The position numbers and the translations under genes are program-made. A stretch of 64,000 nt of DNA from Roseicyclus salinarum (lineage in GTDB: Bacteria; Pseudomonadota; Alphaproteobacteria; Rhodobacterales; Rhodobacteraceae), in NCBI RefSeq assembly GCF_029624655.1, contig NZ_JARRSA010000003.1, positions 1 to 64,000 of the forward strand. The letters are read 5' to 3'. Numbering within the stretch: the stretch's first letter is position 1; each line of letters starts with the position of its first letter. Positions 25,602-34,386 of the stretch are shown here, in pieces. The notes under the pieces were generated by a model. The model was not told the DNA's origin, did not search any database, and saw only the letters and a list, made by a program, of their open reading frames with translations.

Positions 25602-26765
25602 CTAGCGCCAGCGGGTCGTGAAATCCTCGGGCAGGAGCACGTTGTGCCGCCCGAGGTTCGCCACGTCCCGCTCGCCGCACAGCGCCATGGTGGTGTCGAG
25701 TTCCTTGTGGATGACCTCGAGCGCCTTGGTCACGCCCTTCTGGCCCATCGCGCCGAGGCCGTAGACGAAGGCCCGCCCGATCATGGTCCCCTTCGCGCCA
25801 AGCGCCAGCGCCTTCAGCACGTCCTGACCGGAGCGGATTCCGCTGTCGAGATGCACCTCTATCCTGTCGCCGACGGCGTCCATGATGCGCGGCAGCATCC
25901 GGATCGAGGACAGCGCCCCGTCAAGCTGCCGCCCGCCGTGGTTCGACACCACGATCGCGTCCGCGCCCACGTCGAGCGCCTTCTTCGCGTCCTCCTCGTC
26001 GAGGATGCCCTTCAGGATCACCGGCCCGTCCCACCACGAGCGGAACTCGCGGATCCTGTCCCAGTCGAGCGAGGGATCGAACGCCTCGGCCGTCCACGAG
26101 GCGAGCGAGGAGGGATCGGTCACGCCCTTGGCGTGGCCCACGATATTGCCGAAGAAGCGCCGGTGCGTGCCCAGCATCTCCAGCCCCCACGGCACTTTCG
26201 TGGCGAGGTTCAGCATCGTGGGGATCGTCAGCTTGGGCGGGGCCGAGAGGCCGTTCTTCACGTCGCGGTGGCGCTGGCCCATGATCTGGAGATCGACCGT
26301 GATGACGAGCGCCGAGCATTTCGCGTCCTTCGCGCGCGCGAAGAGCCGCTTCATGAAGTCGTCGTCCTTCAGCGTGTAGACTTGGAACCAGAACGGAGCG
26401 GAGGTGTTGCGCGCCACGTCCTCGATCGAGCAGATCGACATGGTGGAGAGCGTGAAGGGCACGTCGAACTTCTCGGCCGCGCGCGCGGCCTTGATCTCGC
26501 CGTCGGCCGACTGCATCCCGCACAGGCCCACGGGGGCGAGCGCGACGGGCATCGCGTAGTCCTGGCCGATCATCGTGGTCCGGGTCGTGCGTCCCGCCAT
26601 GTCCACGGCGATACGCTGGCGCAGGCGGATCTCGTCGAAGTCCGAGGAATTCTCGCGGAACGTCTGTTCGGTCCAGCTGCCGGATTCCGCGTAATCGTAG
26701 AACATCCTCGGCACGCGGCGGCGATAGATGCGCCTGAGGTCCTCGATCTCGGTGATGACCGGCAT
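25602..26765 (-). CDS. lldD: FMN-dependent L-lactate dehydrogenase (alpha-hydroxy-acid oxidase family)
   Basis: This membrane-associated or soluble flavoenzyme would oxidise L-lactate or a similar 2-hydroxy acid and feed electrons to quinone. The 387-aa protein shows ALAPVGLCGMQSADGEIKAA, FQVYTLKDDDF and the active-site VVSNHGGRQLDG with catalytic His. HLDSGIRSGQDVLKALALGA follows for FMN phosphate binding. ATG 26765 has a GGAGGAG about nine bases upstream; the longer reading from 26825 lacks this. It is divergent from a nitroreductase-like gene across a region with operator-like repeats. Confidence 0.93.
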   Translation of the reverse strand: MPVITEIEDLRRIYRRRVPRMFYDYAESGSWTEQTFRENSSDFDEIRLRQRIAVDMAGRTTRTTMIGQDYAMPVALAPVGLCGMQSADGEIKAARAAEKFDVPFTLSTMSICSIEDVARNTSAPFWFQVYTLKDDDFMKRLFARAKDAKCSALVITVDLQIMGQRHRDVKNGLSAPPKLTIPTMLNLATKVPWGLEMLGTHRRFFGNIVGHAKGVTDPSSLASWTAEAFDPSLDWDRIREFRSWWDGPVILKGILDEEDAKKALDVGADAIVVSNHGGRQLDGALSSIRMLPRIMDAVGDRIEVHLDSGIRSGQDVLKALALGAKGTMIGRAFVYGLGAMGQKGVTKALEVIHKELDTTMALCGERDVANLGRHNVLLPEDFTTRWR

Positions 26766-26850
26766 GAAAGTCGTCTCCTCCGCGGTGGTCGGAATTTCGT
26801 AGCAATGGCGCGCGGGGACGTCCATGCGGCGAAATTGGTTTACAGTTAGT

Positions 26851-26885
26851 GCGATATCGTATTAAGTGATGCGAGATCGTATTAA
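26851..26885. promoter_or_regulatory. Pair of 15-bp direct repeats, probable MarR-type operator
   Basis: GCGATATCGTATTAA (26851-26865) and GCGAGATCGTATTAA (26871-26885) differ at one base and start exactly 20 bp apart, about two helical turns. The first contains the perfect palindrome CGATATCG. They lie just upstream of the nitroreductase-like gene, whose operon ends with a marR gene, and within the lldD divergent gap. TTTACA (26839-26844) and the TATTAA inside repeat 1 are possible promoter boxes with a short 15-bp spacer. Binding of the MarR protein here would repress the operon; this is inference. Confidence 0.6.
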
Positions 26886-26896
26886 TGGAGCCTGCC

Positions 26897-28039
26897 ATGA
26901 CCCTTTCCCGCCGCAAGACCCTTGCCCTCCTCGGGGGCGGAACCATCCTCGCGGCCAGCGCCGTCGCGGGTTACACCCTCACCCGCCCCCTCGAGCGCGC
27001 GCTGGAGCCGTGGGAGGCCGCGGGCGGCTACCGGGATCCCCGCATGAGGGCGCTGAGCTGGGCGATCCTTGCGCCGAACCCGCACAACCGGCAGCCTTGG
27101 CTGATCGACCTGTCCCGGCCGGACACCGCGATCCTCCACGTCGACACGAACCGGCTTCTGCCGCACACCGATCCGTTCTCGCGCCAGATCGTCATCGGCC
27201 TTGGATGTTTCCTCGAGGTCATGCGCATGGCCGCGCTGCAGGACGGTTTCGCGGTGGACGCGGAGCTTTTCCCCGAGGGCGAGAGCGTCACGGAGCTGGA
27301 CGGACGTCCGGTCGCAATCTGCCGTTTCCGGCCCACGAACGCCGCACCCGACCCCCTTTTCGCGGCCGTGCCGGACCGCCGTTCGCTGAAAGAGCCTTAC
27401 GACACCGCCCGGCCCGTGCCGGCCTCGGCCATCGACACGCTGCGGGCCGCGGTGATCCATGGCACGCGCGCAGGTGGCACCGTCGCAGAGGCGGACGTGG
27501 CCGAGATGCGCAGCTTGAGCCACGAGGCGCTCCGCATCGAGATCGAGACCCCGCGCACCTACCGCGAAAGTGTCGATCTTTTCCGCATCGGCCGGCGCGA
27601 GGTCGAGGCGAACCCCGACGGGATCGACTTTTCCGGCCCGGCGTTCGAGGCGATGGCGCGCACCGGCCTTTTCTCCCGGGAGGTCGCCCTCGACACATCC
27701 TCGGTCGCATACCGGCAGGGCCTCGCCGCCGTCTTCGCCAACGCCGATACGGCGATGGGCTTCGTCTGGCTCGTGTCGGCGCAAAACACCCGCTCGGACC
27801 AGATCGCGGCGGGGCGCGACTGGGTCCGGGTGAACCTTGCCGCCACGATGCTCGGGATCGGGACGCAGCCCATGAGCCAGGCGTTGCAGGAGTATCCCGA
27901 AATGGCCGGGCTATATGCCGGGATCCATGACAGGCTGGCCCCCGACGGAGCGACCGTTCAAATGTGGGCCAGACTGGGCTACGGTCCGCAGGTGGGTCCC
28001 AGCCCGCGCTGGACACTGGAGGAGAAGCTTGTCGGGTGA
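26897..28039 (+). CDS. Exported nitroreductase-fold protein (Acg-like)
   Basis: This predicted 380-aa protein has a twin-arginine-like leader (SRRKTLALLGGGTILAASA) and then a nitroreductase-type FMN domain (WAILAPNPHNRQPWLIDL, the usual 'HNxQPW' FMN motif, and ATMLGIGTQPMSQALQEYPEM near the end). The length and divergence fit Acg/Rv2032-like or 'Tat pathway signal' nitroreductases, some of which sequester FMN or reduce quinones or nitro compounds. Start ATG 26897 has GGAG six bases upstream; an ATG at 26885 is possible. It overlaps a MarR gene by 11 bp, so it is probably the controlled target. Confidence 0.82.
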   Translation: MTLSRRKTLALLGGGTILAASAVAGYTLTRPLERALEPWEAAGGYRDPRMRALSWAILAPNPHNRQPWLIDLSRPDTAILHVDTNRLLPHTDPFSRQIVIGLGCFLEVMRMAALQDGFAVDAELFPEGESVTELDGRPVAICRFRPTNAAPDPLFAAVPDRRSLKEPYDTARPVPASAIDTLRAAVIHGTRAGGTVAEADVAEMRSLSHEALRIEIETPRTYRESVDLFRIGRREVEANPDGIDFSGPAFEAMARTGLFSREVALDTSSVAYRQGLAAVFANADTAMGFVWLVSAQNTRSDQIAAGRDWVRVNLAATMLGIGTQPMSQALQEYPEMAGLYAGIHDRLAPDGATVQMWARLGYGPQVGPSPRWTLEEKLVG

Positions 28040-28511
28040 GCCCGTCGATCCGCGCGATGTCTTCCGCGTCTTCAACGAGATCGCGATCATAGAACAACTC
28101 AGCCGCGCCCTGTTCGAGGCGCGGCTGCCGCATGGCGTGCTCGCCTCTCATTTCGGCGTTCTGAACCACCTCGTGCGGGTGGCCGACGGACGCACGCCGC
28201 TGGAGCTTGCCCGCGCCTTCCAGGTGCCGAAGACGACGCTCAGCCATACGCTGATGCTGCTGGAGCGGCGCGGCTGGATCTCGATGCGCGCTAACCCCGA
28301 AGACCGCAGGTCGAAACGGGTCTGGATCACGGAGGCGGGCCGCGCCTTTCGCGAGGACGCCATCGCCGCGCTCCTGCCGGACATCGAGGCGTTGCTTGGC
28401 CGCATCGACGGGACGGTTCTGGCCGAGCTTCTGCCGAGACTGGAAGAGGTGCGCCGCGTTCTCGACGACAGCCGGGACCTTGTCGGCGCCCGGCCGCGCG
28501 AGAAGCTCTAG
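28029..28511 (+). CDS. MarR-family transcriptional regulator
   Basis: This predicted 160-aa winged-helix regulator carries [21 protein letters not shown], the recognition region [20 protein letters not shown] and the wing [19 protein letters not shown], as in MarR proteins. The start is set at TTG 28029, preceded by GGAGGAG with eight-base spacing; there is no suitable ATG or GTG. It overlaps the nitroreductase-like gene by 11 bp and its stop overlaps the convergent trpA stop by 3 bp. Likely autoregulatory through the repeats at 26851-26885. Confidence 0.88.
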   Translation: MSGEPVDPRDVFRVFNEIAIIEQLSRALFEARLPHGVLASHFGVLNHLVRVADGRTPLELARAFQVPKTTLSHTLMLLERRGWISMRANPEDRRSKRVWITEAGRAFREDAIAALLPDIEALLGRIDGTVLAELLPRLEEVRRVLDDSRDLVGARPREKL

Positions 28512-29302
28512 CCCGCGCGGTGCGCGCCGTCGGCCAGGCCCCTCACGAAGGCCGCGATTTCGTCCACCGACTTGCCTGCCGCGATCTCGCCCACGATGGC
28601 CGAGCCGACGACGCAGCCATCCGCGACGCCGGCGATGGCCTCGGCGGCCTCGGGCGTCCTGATGCCGAAGCCCACGATCACCGGAAGGTCGGTCTGCGCC
28701 TTGATCCGCGCGACCTCGGGGCCGACGTCGGCGGCCTGCGCCTCGGCCGCTCCGGTGATGCCGGTGATCGAGACGTAGTAGACGAAGCCCGACGTGTTGG
28801 TCAGCACCTTGGGCAGGCGCTTGTCGTCGGTCGTGGGCGTGGCCAGCCGGATGAAGTTCAGCCCCGCCTTCTGCGCCGGGATGCACAATTCGTCATCCTC
28901 CTCGGGGGGCAGGTCCACCACGATCAGCCCGTCGATCCCGGCCTCCTTGGCGTCGGCGAGGAAACGGCCCACGCCGCGGGAATAGATCGGATTGTAGTAA
29001 CCCATCATCACGATCGGCGTGGCGTCGTCTTCCTTGCGCAGCTCGCGCGCGATCTGCAGCGTCTTCTCCAGCGTCTGCCCGCCTTCCAGCGCACGCTGCC
29101 CTGCAAGCTGGATCGTCGCGCCGTCGGCCATGGGATCGGTGAAGGGCATCCCCAGCTCGATGATGTCGACGCCCGCGCGCGGCAGGGCCTTCACGATCTC
29201 CAGCGAGGTCTCGTAGTCGGGATCGCCCGCCATGACGTAGGCCACGAAGGCCTTGCGCCCCTCGTCCTTGAGCTTGGCGAAGGTGTCGTCGATCCGTGTC
29301 AT
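28508..29302 (-). CDS. trpA: Tryptophan synthase alpha chain
   Basis: TrpA cleaves indole-3-glycerol phosphate to indole and G3P. The 264-aa TIM barrel has [15 protein letters not shown] with catalytic Glu49 and Asp60, MMGYYNPI, and the phosphate loop [13 protein letters not shown] and VVGSAIV. The ATG at 29302 ([11 protein letters not shown]) is the normal family start. It is transcribed alone, converging with marR, and separated from trpB by about 10.5 kb. Confidence 0.98.
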   Translation of the reverse strand: MTRIDDTFAKLKDEGRKAFVAYVMAGDPDYETSLEIVKALPRAGVDIIELGMPFTDPMADGATIQLAGQRALEGGQTLEKTLQIARELRKEDDATPIVMMGYYNPIYSRGVGRFLADAKEAGIDGLIVVDLPPEEDDELCIPAQKAGLNFIRLATPTTDDKRLPKVLTNTSGFVYYVSITGITGAAEAQAADVGPEVARIKAQTDLPVIVGFGIRTPEAAEAIAGVADGCVVGSAIVGEIAAGKSVDEIAAFVRGLADGAHRAG

Positions 29303-29383
29303 GTCCTGCCCCGTCACGATGGTCCCGCGCGGGTTTGGGCCATGTGGCGCGGGAAATCAATGGCCGGCGGCGTCCGCGCGCCT

Positions 29384-29803
29384 TCAGGCCGCGCCGTCCT
29401 CGACCGACACCATCCAGCGCGTGCCGAAACGGTCGCGCACCGTGCCGAAGGCGGGGGTCCAGAACGTCGCGCCCATCGGCATCCCCACCGTGCCGCCCTC
29501 CGCGAAGACGTCGAACACGCGGTGCGCCTCGGCCACGTCGTCGAGCGCGAGGTGAAGCGACACGCCCTCCATGCCCGCGTCCTCGCCCGGCGGCGTGTCA
29601 GAGGCCATGACCTCGAAGGCGCCCTTTTTCAGGCCCGCGTTCATCACGGCGTCCGGGGGCATCCCGGCCATCTGCGCCTGGTCCTCGGGCGGCATGTCCT
29701 TCATCCGCACGAAATGCGGCGGGTCGGTCCCCAGCGTCTCGGCGTAGAACAGCATCGCCTCCTCGCAGGTGCCCGGAAAGAAGAGATAGGGGGTGACGTG
29801 CAT
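29384..29803 (-). CDS. VOC-superfamily protein (PhnB/YjdN-like)
   Basis: This 139-aa glyoxalase-fold protein starts MHVTPYLFFPGTCEEAMLFY, the usual opening of the PhnB-like 3-demethylubiquinone-9-methyltransferase-related group. It carries MASDTPPGED and FWTPAFGTVRDRFGTRWM. These proteins dimerise through paired beta-alpha-beta-beta-beta units; the activity is usually unknown. It is divergent from ychF across about 105 bp. Confidence 0.85.
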   Translation of the reverse strand: MHVTPYLFFPGTCEEAMLFYAETLGTDPPHFVRMKDMPPEDQAQMAGMPPDAVMNAGLKKGAFEVMASDTPPGEDAGMEGVSLHLALDDVAEAHRVFDVFAEGGTVGMPMGATFWTPAFGTVRDRFGTRWMVSVEDGAA

Positions 29804-29908
29804 CGCGCGCCTCCTTGTGCTGATACCGCCCCATCCTATCACGGTTGCGGTTGCCCCGCGCCCCCGCCCGCCTTAGAGATGCGGCGTCTTTTCGAAGGGG
29901 TGGTCTTC

Positions 29909-31006
<1,098 letters not shown>

Positions 31007-31065
31007 GCGACGAAGCCCGCCGCCACCCGCGCGCCGCGCGCGGCCCGAAGGCGGGCAATCATCCC

Positions 31066-31094
31066 TTGCGACCGACCGGACACTCGCCTAAACG
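31066..31094 (+). promoter_or_regulatory. Candidate promoter of tRNA-Ser
   Basis: TTGCGA (31066-31071) and TAAACG (31089-31094) are separated by exactly 17 bp and end seven bases before the mature tRNA. This spacing and position suit an alphaproteobacterial sigma-70 promoter for a stable RNA. Confidence 0.5.
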
Positions 31095-31101
31095 GGTCGG
31101 C

Positions 31102-31191
31102 GGAGACGTGGCCGAGTGGTCGAAGGCGCTCCCCTGCTAAGGGAGTAGGCGGGAAACCGTCTCGAGGGTTCGAATCCCTTCGTCTCCGCCA
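31102..31191 (+). tRNA. tRNA-Ser (anticodon GCU)
   Basis: A complete cloverleaf is visible. The acceptor stem GGAGACG pairs with CGTCTCC, followed by discriminator G and an encoded CCA (31189-31191). The anticodon stem-loop is CTCCC-CTGCTAA-GGGAG with GCT at 31136-31138, a long variable arm follows as expected for serine, and the T-arm contains GGTTCGAATCC. It reads AGC and AGU codons. Its 3' end is followed within about 95 bp by an integrase-like N-terminus, marking it as a former attachment site. Confidence 0.97.
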
Positions 31192-31201
31192 CCATACATA
31201 A

Positions 31202-31651
<450 letters not shown>

Positions 31652-31654
31652 GCG

Positions 31655-32017
31655 ATGGGGGCGCCGATCCACCGGCTTGCGTATCTTTCGGAAAGGCGCG
31701 TCGATGCGTCGGGCCTTGCCGCCATGCTGGACGCCGCGCGCGCCCGCAACCTCGCGGATGGCATAACCGGGATCCTCCTCGCCGATGCGAGCCATTTCGT
31801 GCAGGTGGTGGAGGGCGCGCGCGGAGCCGTCGCCGACCTTGCGCTGCGGCTTCTGAGCGATCCGCGGCACGCGGGCATCCGTGTCCTCGCCTCCGAAGAG
31901 GCCGAGCTGAAATGGTTCAGCGACTGGAAGATGCGCCTTGCGCTCGTGCCGTCACACTGCTTCGCGGTTTCGCGACGGGCGCCAACCGCCCGCCCGAGAT
32001 CATGTTCGAGATGCTGA
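31655..32017 (+). CDS. BLUF-domain blue-light sensor with frameshifted C-terminus
   Basis: The first ~98 residues form a full BLUF domain, a flavin photosensor. All residues that tune the photocycle are present by alignment to AppA: Tyr10 (AYLS), Asn32 (RNLADGITG), Gln50 (FVQVVEG), Trp91 and Met93 (SDWKMRLALV). After residue ~98 the frame reads Arg/Ser-rich nonsense to a stop at 32017, whereas the next frame continues as LLRGFATGANRPPEIMFEML to a stop at 32059-32061. A one-base indel near 31945-31958 is likely. The start follows the cheB remnant stop by three bases, so it was once in a chemotaxis-linked operon. The photosensor could still fold; the output tail is altered. Confidence 0.8.
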   Translation: MGAPIHRLAYLSERRVDASGLAAMLDAARARNLADGITGILLADASHFVQVVEGARGAVADLALRLLSDPRHAGIRVLASEEAELKWFSDWKMRLALVPSHCFAVSRRAPTARPRSCSRC

Positions 32018-32061
32018 TGCGCCACGCCGACGCGGCGATCGACCGGCAGCCCGGCGGCTGA

Positions 32062-32985
32062 TCAGCGACCTGCAACGGCGCGAAAGCGGGTGCACAGGGT
32101 GCGGCAGGACCGGGCGGGCTGCGGCTGGGCGAGGGTCCGGCGGGCGGGTCGCGGACGGTGCGCATTGCGAACAGTGCGCGGCGCGGAGGGCGTGACGGCG
32201 CGGGCGCCGCGAGCAAGAGACGGGGAGGGTGACGAACGACGCGTGTCGCCGGGGGCCATGCGACGGACGGGGCGGGTGACGGCTGGTGCGGGGCGGGGCG
32301 GGTGAGGATTGACGCGTCTCGCCGACGGGCTCTTGGCGGGCCGGACGGGGCGCGTCACGGACGTTGCGGGTCGATGGCGGGCGTGCGGCGGACCGCATGG
32401 GCGGAAGACGGCGCGCGTCGAAGGCGGCGCGCGTCGAAGGCGGCCTGCGTCGCGAACGGTGGGCGGTGCCAGTCGCGGACAGGGCGGGCGCAGGCGCCGG
32501 TGCCCTTCATTTGCCGGGGGCACCTCTGACGATCTTCCGCGGCCGCGCGGTCCCCGATGCGTCGTGGGCTGATGCGGACCGGGCGCAGGGTCCGCGCCTC
32601 GCCACTGGCAACTGGGCGCTGCCGCTTCGGACATGCGCCCGCGCGTCCCGTGGCCCTTCCCCGCCCTTGGGCGCCCTGCCGCGTTCCGTGACGGGCGTGG
32701 GCATCCGCAGGGTTCCGCCACCTCCCATCGCCATGCGCGACGGCCGCCGGATGTCCGCGCTCGCGTCTCGGCGTCCAGTCGTCCAGGCCTTCCCGCGGAC
32801 CTGAACCACGCAAGAAACCCGGCCCTGCGCAGCGCCGTCTCGGCCTCGTGGGGCGGGGTCTTCGCGCCGCACCGAGCCCCTTTTGAAACTTTCCCGAACT
32901 TTTTTTGAACGCTTCGGCCCCGGTCTCCGACCCATGGCTGTAACGCGGCGAGCCCGCATCAATCGAACCCGACGGAGACCAAATC
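32062..32985. other. About 0.9 kb GC-rich, locally repetitive DNA without a convincing gene
   Basis: Open frames exist on both strands, but all read as Arg/Pro/Ala-rich low-complexity sequence with no domain, signal peptide or ribosome site. The DNA is full of variations on GGGCGGGTGACGG and GCGCGCGTCGAAGGC. A T-rich patch with CTTTTTTT-like runs near 32895-32912 precedes the next gene and could belong to its promoter. Most likely this is decayed mobile-element or intergenic DNA at the tRNA-linked scar. Confidence 0.5.
32410..32441. repeat. Perfect 16-bp tandem direct repeat
   Basis: GGCGCGCGTCGAAGGC occurs at 32410-32425 and is repeated immediately at 32426-32441 without a mismatch. It lies inside the gene-poor GC-rich stretch. 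Confidence 0.85.
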
Positions 32986-33444
32986 ATGACGCGCACGACC
33001 ACCGGAACCGCAATCCTTCGCACCCTTGCCGCCGCCGGCACGCTCGGGCTTCTGCCGATGGCGAGCACCCCCGCGCAGGCCAGCGCCCTGTCCGACTGCT
33101 ACGACTCGATCATGGTGCAGTGCCCCGAGTCGCTGACGCCCTACGAGCAGTGCATCGGCGAGGGCTTCGACCTTTGCGACAACCAGCACGAGCAACCGCT
33201 CGAGGCCGGCGCCCTCGACCTCGATTTCCTGCCCCCCGGACAGCGGCGCGTCGTGCGCGAGGTCCTGCGCGAGCGGGGCGTGCCCATCCTCGTCTACCGT
33301 GGCCCGAGCAATTCCGACCGCGGCGAGGACGACCGCAACGGTGGATCCCGCGGCAGCGACCGTGGCGGCGACAGCGGACGCGGCGACAGCGGACGCGACG
33401 ACGCCGGGCGCGACAGCGGCGCCTCGGCGGCTCCGGGCCGATAG
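32986..33444 (+). CDS. Secreted protein with a four-cysteine core and a disordered Asp/Arg/Gly/Ser tail
   Basis: This 152-aa protein has a signal peptide (residues ~1-33, ending TPAQASA). A short core with four Cys (SDCYDSIMVQCPESL, YEQCIGEGFDLCDN) could form two disulfides. A helical segment LPPGQRRVVREVLRERGVPILV follows, then a tail of about 45 residues built of SDRG/GD/SGR units. An ATG with a GGAGAC site upstream supports it as real. No family is recognised. The tail recalls the poly-Asp tails at 18.1-19.1 kb but is charge-mixed. Confidence 0.65.
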   Translation: MTRTTTGTAILRTLAAAGTLGLLPMASTPAQASALSDCYDSIMVQCPESLTPYEQCIGEGFDLCDNQHEQPLEAGALDLDFLPPGQRRVVREVLRERGVPILVYRGPSNSDRGEDDRNGGSRGSDRGGDSGRGDSGRDDAGRDSGASAAPGR

Positions 33445-33525
33445 GACGGCGCAGCGGCCGGCCCCGATCGAAAGACCGGCGGGCCGGCCGTCACGCGATC
33501 GACCAATCCAACGAGGGATGACCTC

Positions 33526-33720
33526 ATGGTTCGCTTCATTCATGCCGCCGCTTCCCCGCTGGCCGCGGGCCCCGCGCTGGCTGGGGAGGGGGCCCGCACC
33601 TGCCACAGCCGTCATGCCGGCCGTTTCGACATCCGACTGGACCGGCGGTCGTGCAGGCCTGCAATTCGGCCTCACCGACGGCGCCGCCGAAGGCGGCAGC
33701 CCGTTCGATGACCGGGGCGT
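33526..33720 (+). pseudogene. Broken N-terminus of an outer-membrane beta-barrel protein
   Basis: An ATG with a signal-peptide-like start (MVRFIHAAASPLAAGPALAG) runs into a G-rich stretch at about 33580. From there the next frame, not the original, continues sensibly with PAVSTSDWTGGRAGLQFGL. 'DWTGGYAGLQ' is the usual first strand of porin-family outer-membrane proteins in this order. After about 15 more codons similarity ends. A frameshift plus truncation makes this a remnant. It faces the end of the nqr-linked CBS gene. Confidence 0.55.
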
Positions 33721-33789
33721 GCTGCAGGCGGAACGCGCCCTCTTCCCACGCCGAAGGGTGTCCCTGCCTTCCCGGCCCGAGCGGCTGCG

Positions 33790-34185
33790 TCAGCTTTCGC
33801 GCAGGAGGGCGGCCATGACGGCCGAGCGGTTCAGCATCCCGGCCAGCTTGCCGTCCTCGAGCACGGGCAGCACGCGGTGGGGCAGCGACAGGAACACTTC
33901 GGCTGCGCGCACCATGTCCTCGGACGCCTCGATCGTGACCACGTTTCGCGAAAGGTGTTCGGACACGGTGCCCCGCCATTCCTGGTAGTAGCTCGCGTGG
34001 AGGACCGACCGGAAGCAGTCCTTCTCGGTCAGGATCCCGCACAAGGCTCCGTCCGCCTCGACGACCGGGGCGGCGCTTGCACCGCTTGCGACGAGCGCCG
34101 CGACGGCCTGCCGGATCGGATCGCCCGGCGACAGCCTGACGATGTCGGTTTCCATGCCCGCGCGGACCTTCAGGGCCTCGGTCAT
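33790..34185 (-). CDS. Two-CBS-domain protein linked to the nqr operon
   Basis: This 131-aa protein consists of a CBS pair only (MTEALKVRAGMETDIVRLSP, AAPVVEADGALCGILTEKDC; HLSRNVVTIEASEDM, RVLPVLEDGKLAGMLNRSAVM). Such modules bind adenine nucleotides (AMP/ATP) and act as energy sensors. It overlaps nqrM by 4 bp (ATGA) and is the last gene of the nqr-apbE-nqrM operon. A role in tuning NQR assembly or activity to nucleotide state is plausible but not shown. Confidence 0.9.
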   Translation of the reverse strand: MTEALKVRAGMETDIVRLSPGDPIRQAVAALVASGASAAPVVEADGALCGILTEKDCFRSVLHASYYQEWRGTVSEHLSRNVVTIEASEDMVRAAEVFLSLPHRVLPVLEDGKLAGMLNRSAVMAALLRES

Positions 34186-34358
34186 GGGTCCCGCTCCGCG
34201 TCCGCCTGCCTCTTGCGGGGGCAGGCGGCGCAGGCGTCGCCCGCCATGCAGGACGCGCCGCCGCAGCTGCCCCGCACCGGCCCGCGCCCCAGCGCCAGCC
34301 CAAGCCCGAGACCGCCGGCCGCAAGCACGAACACAAGGGTTGCAAGGATCATTTCCAT
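34182..34358 (-). CDS. nqrM: NQR maturation factor NqrM (DUF539)
   Basis: This small 58-aa gene is easily missed. It has one N-terminal membrane helix (MILATLVFVLAAGGLGLGLA), then GPVRGSCGGASCMAGDACAAC with four cysteines. This is the RGSCGG...C..C pattern of NqrM, the protein needed to deliver iron to the membrane Fe centre between NqrD and NqrE. It lies between apbE and the CBS gene, overlapping the latter. ATG 34358 or the in-frame ATG at 34352 could be the start. Confidence 0.9.
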   Translation of the reverse strand: MEMILATLVFVLAAGGLGLGLALGRGPVRGSCGGASCMAGDACAACPRKRQADAERDP

Positions 34359-34386
34359 CGGCAGCGCTCCGTTCCGTCGTCTTCGT

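Noticed and set aside
32062-32721. A 219-codon minus-strand frame in the gene-poor region with VTRPVR-like repeats.
   Set aside because: It has no signal, domain or ribosome site, and the repeated words come from the local DNA repeats; other frames look equally open.
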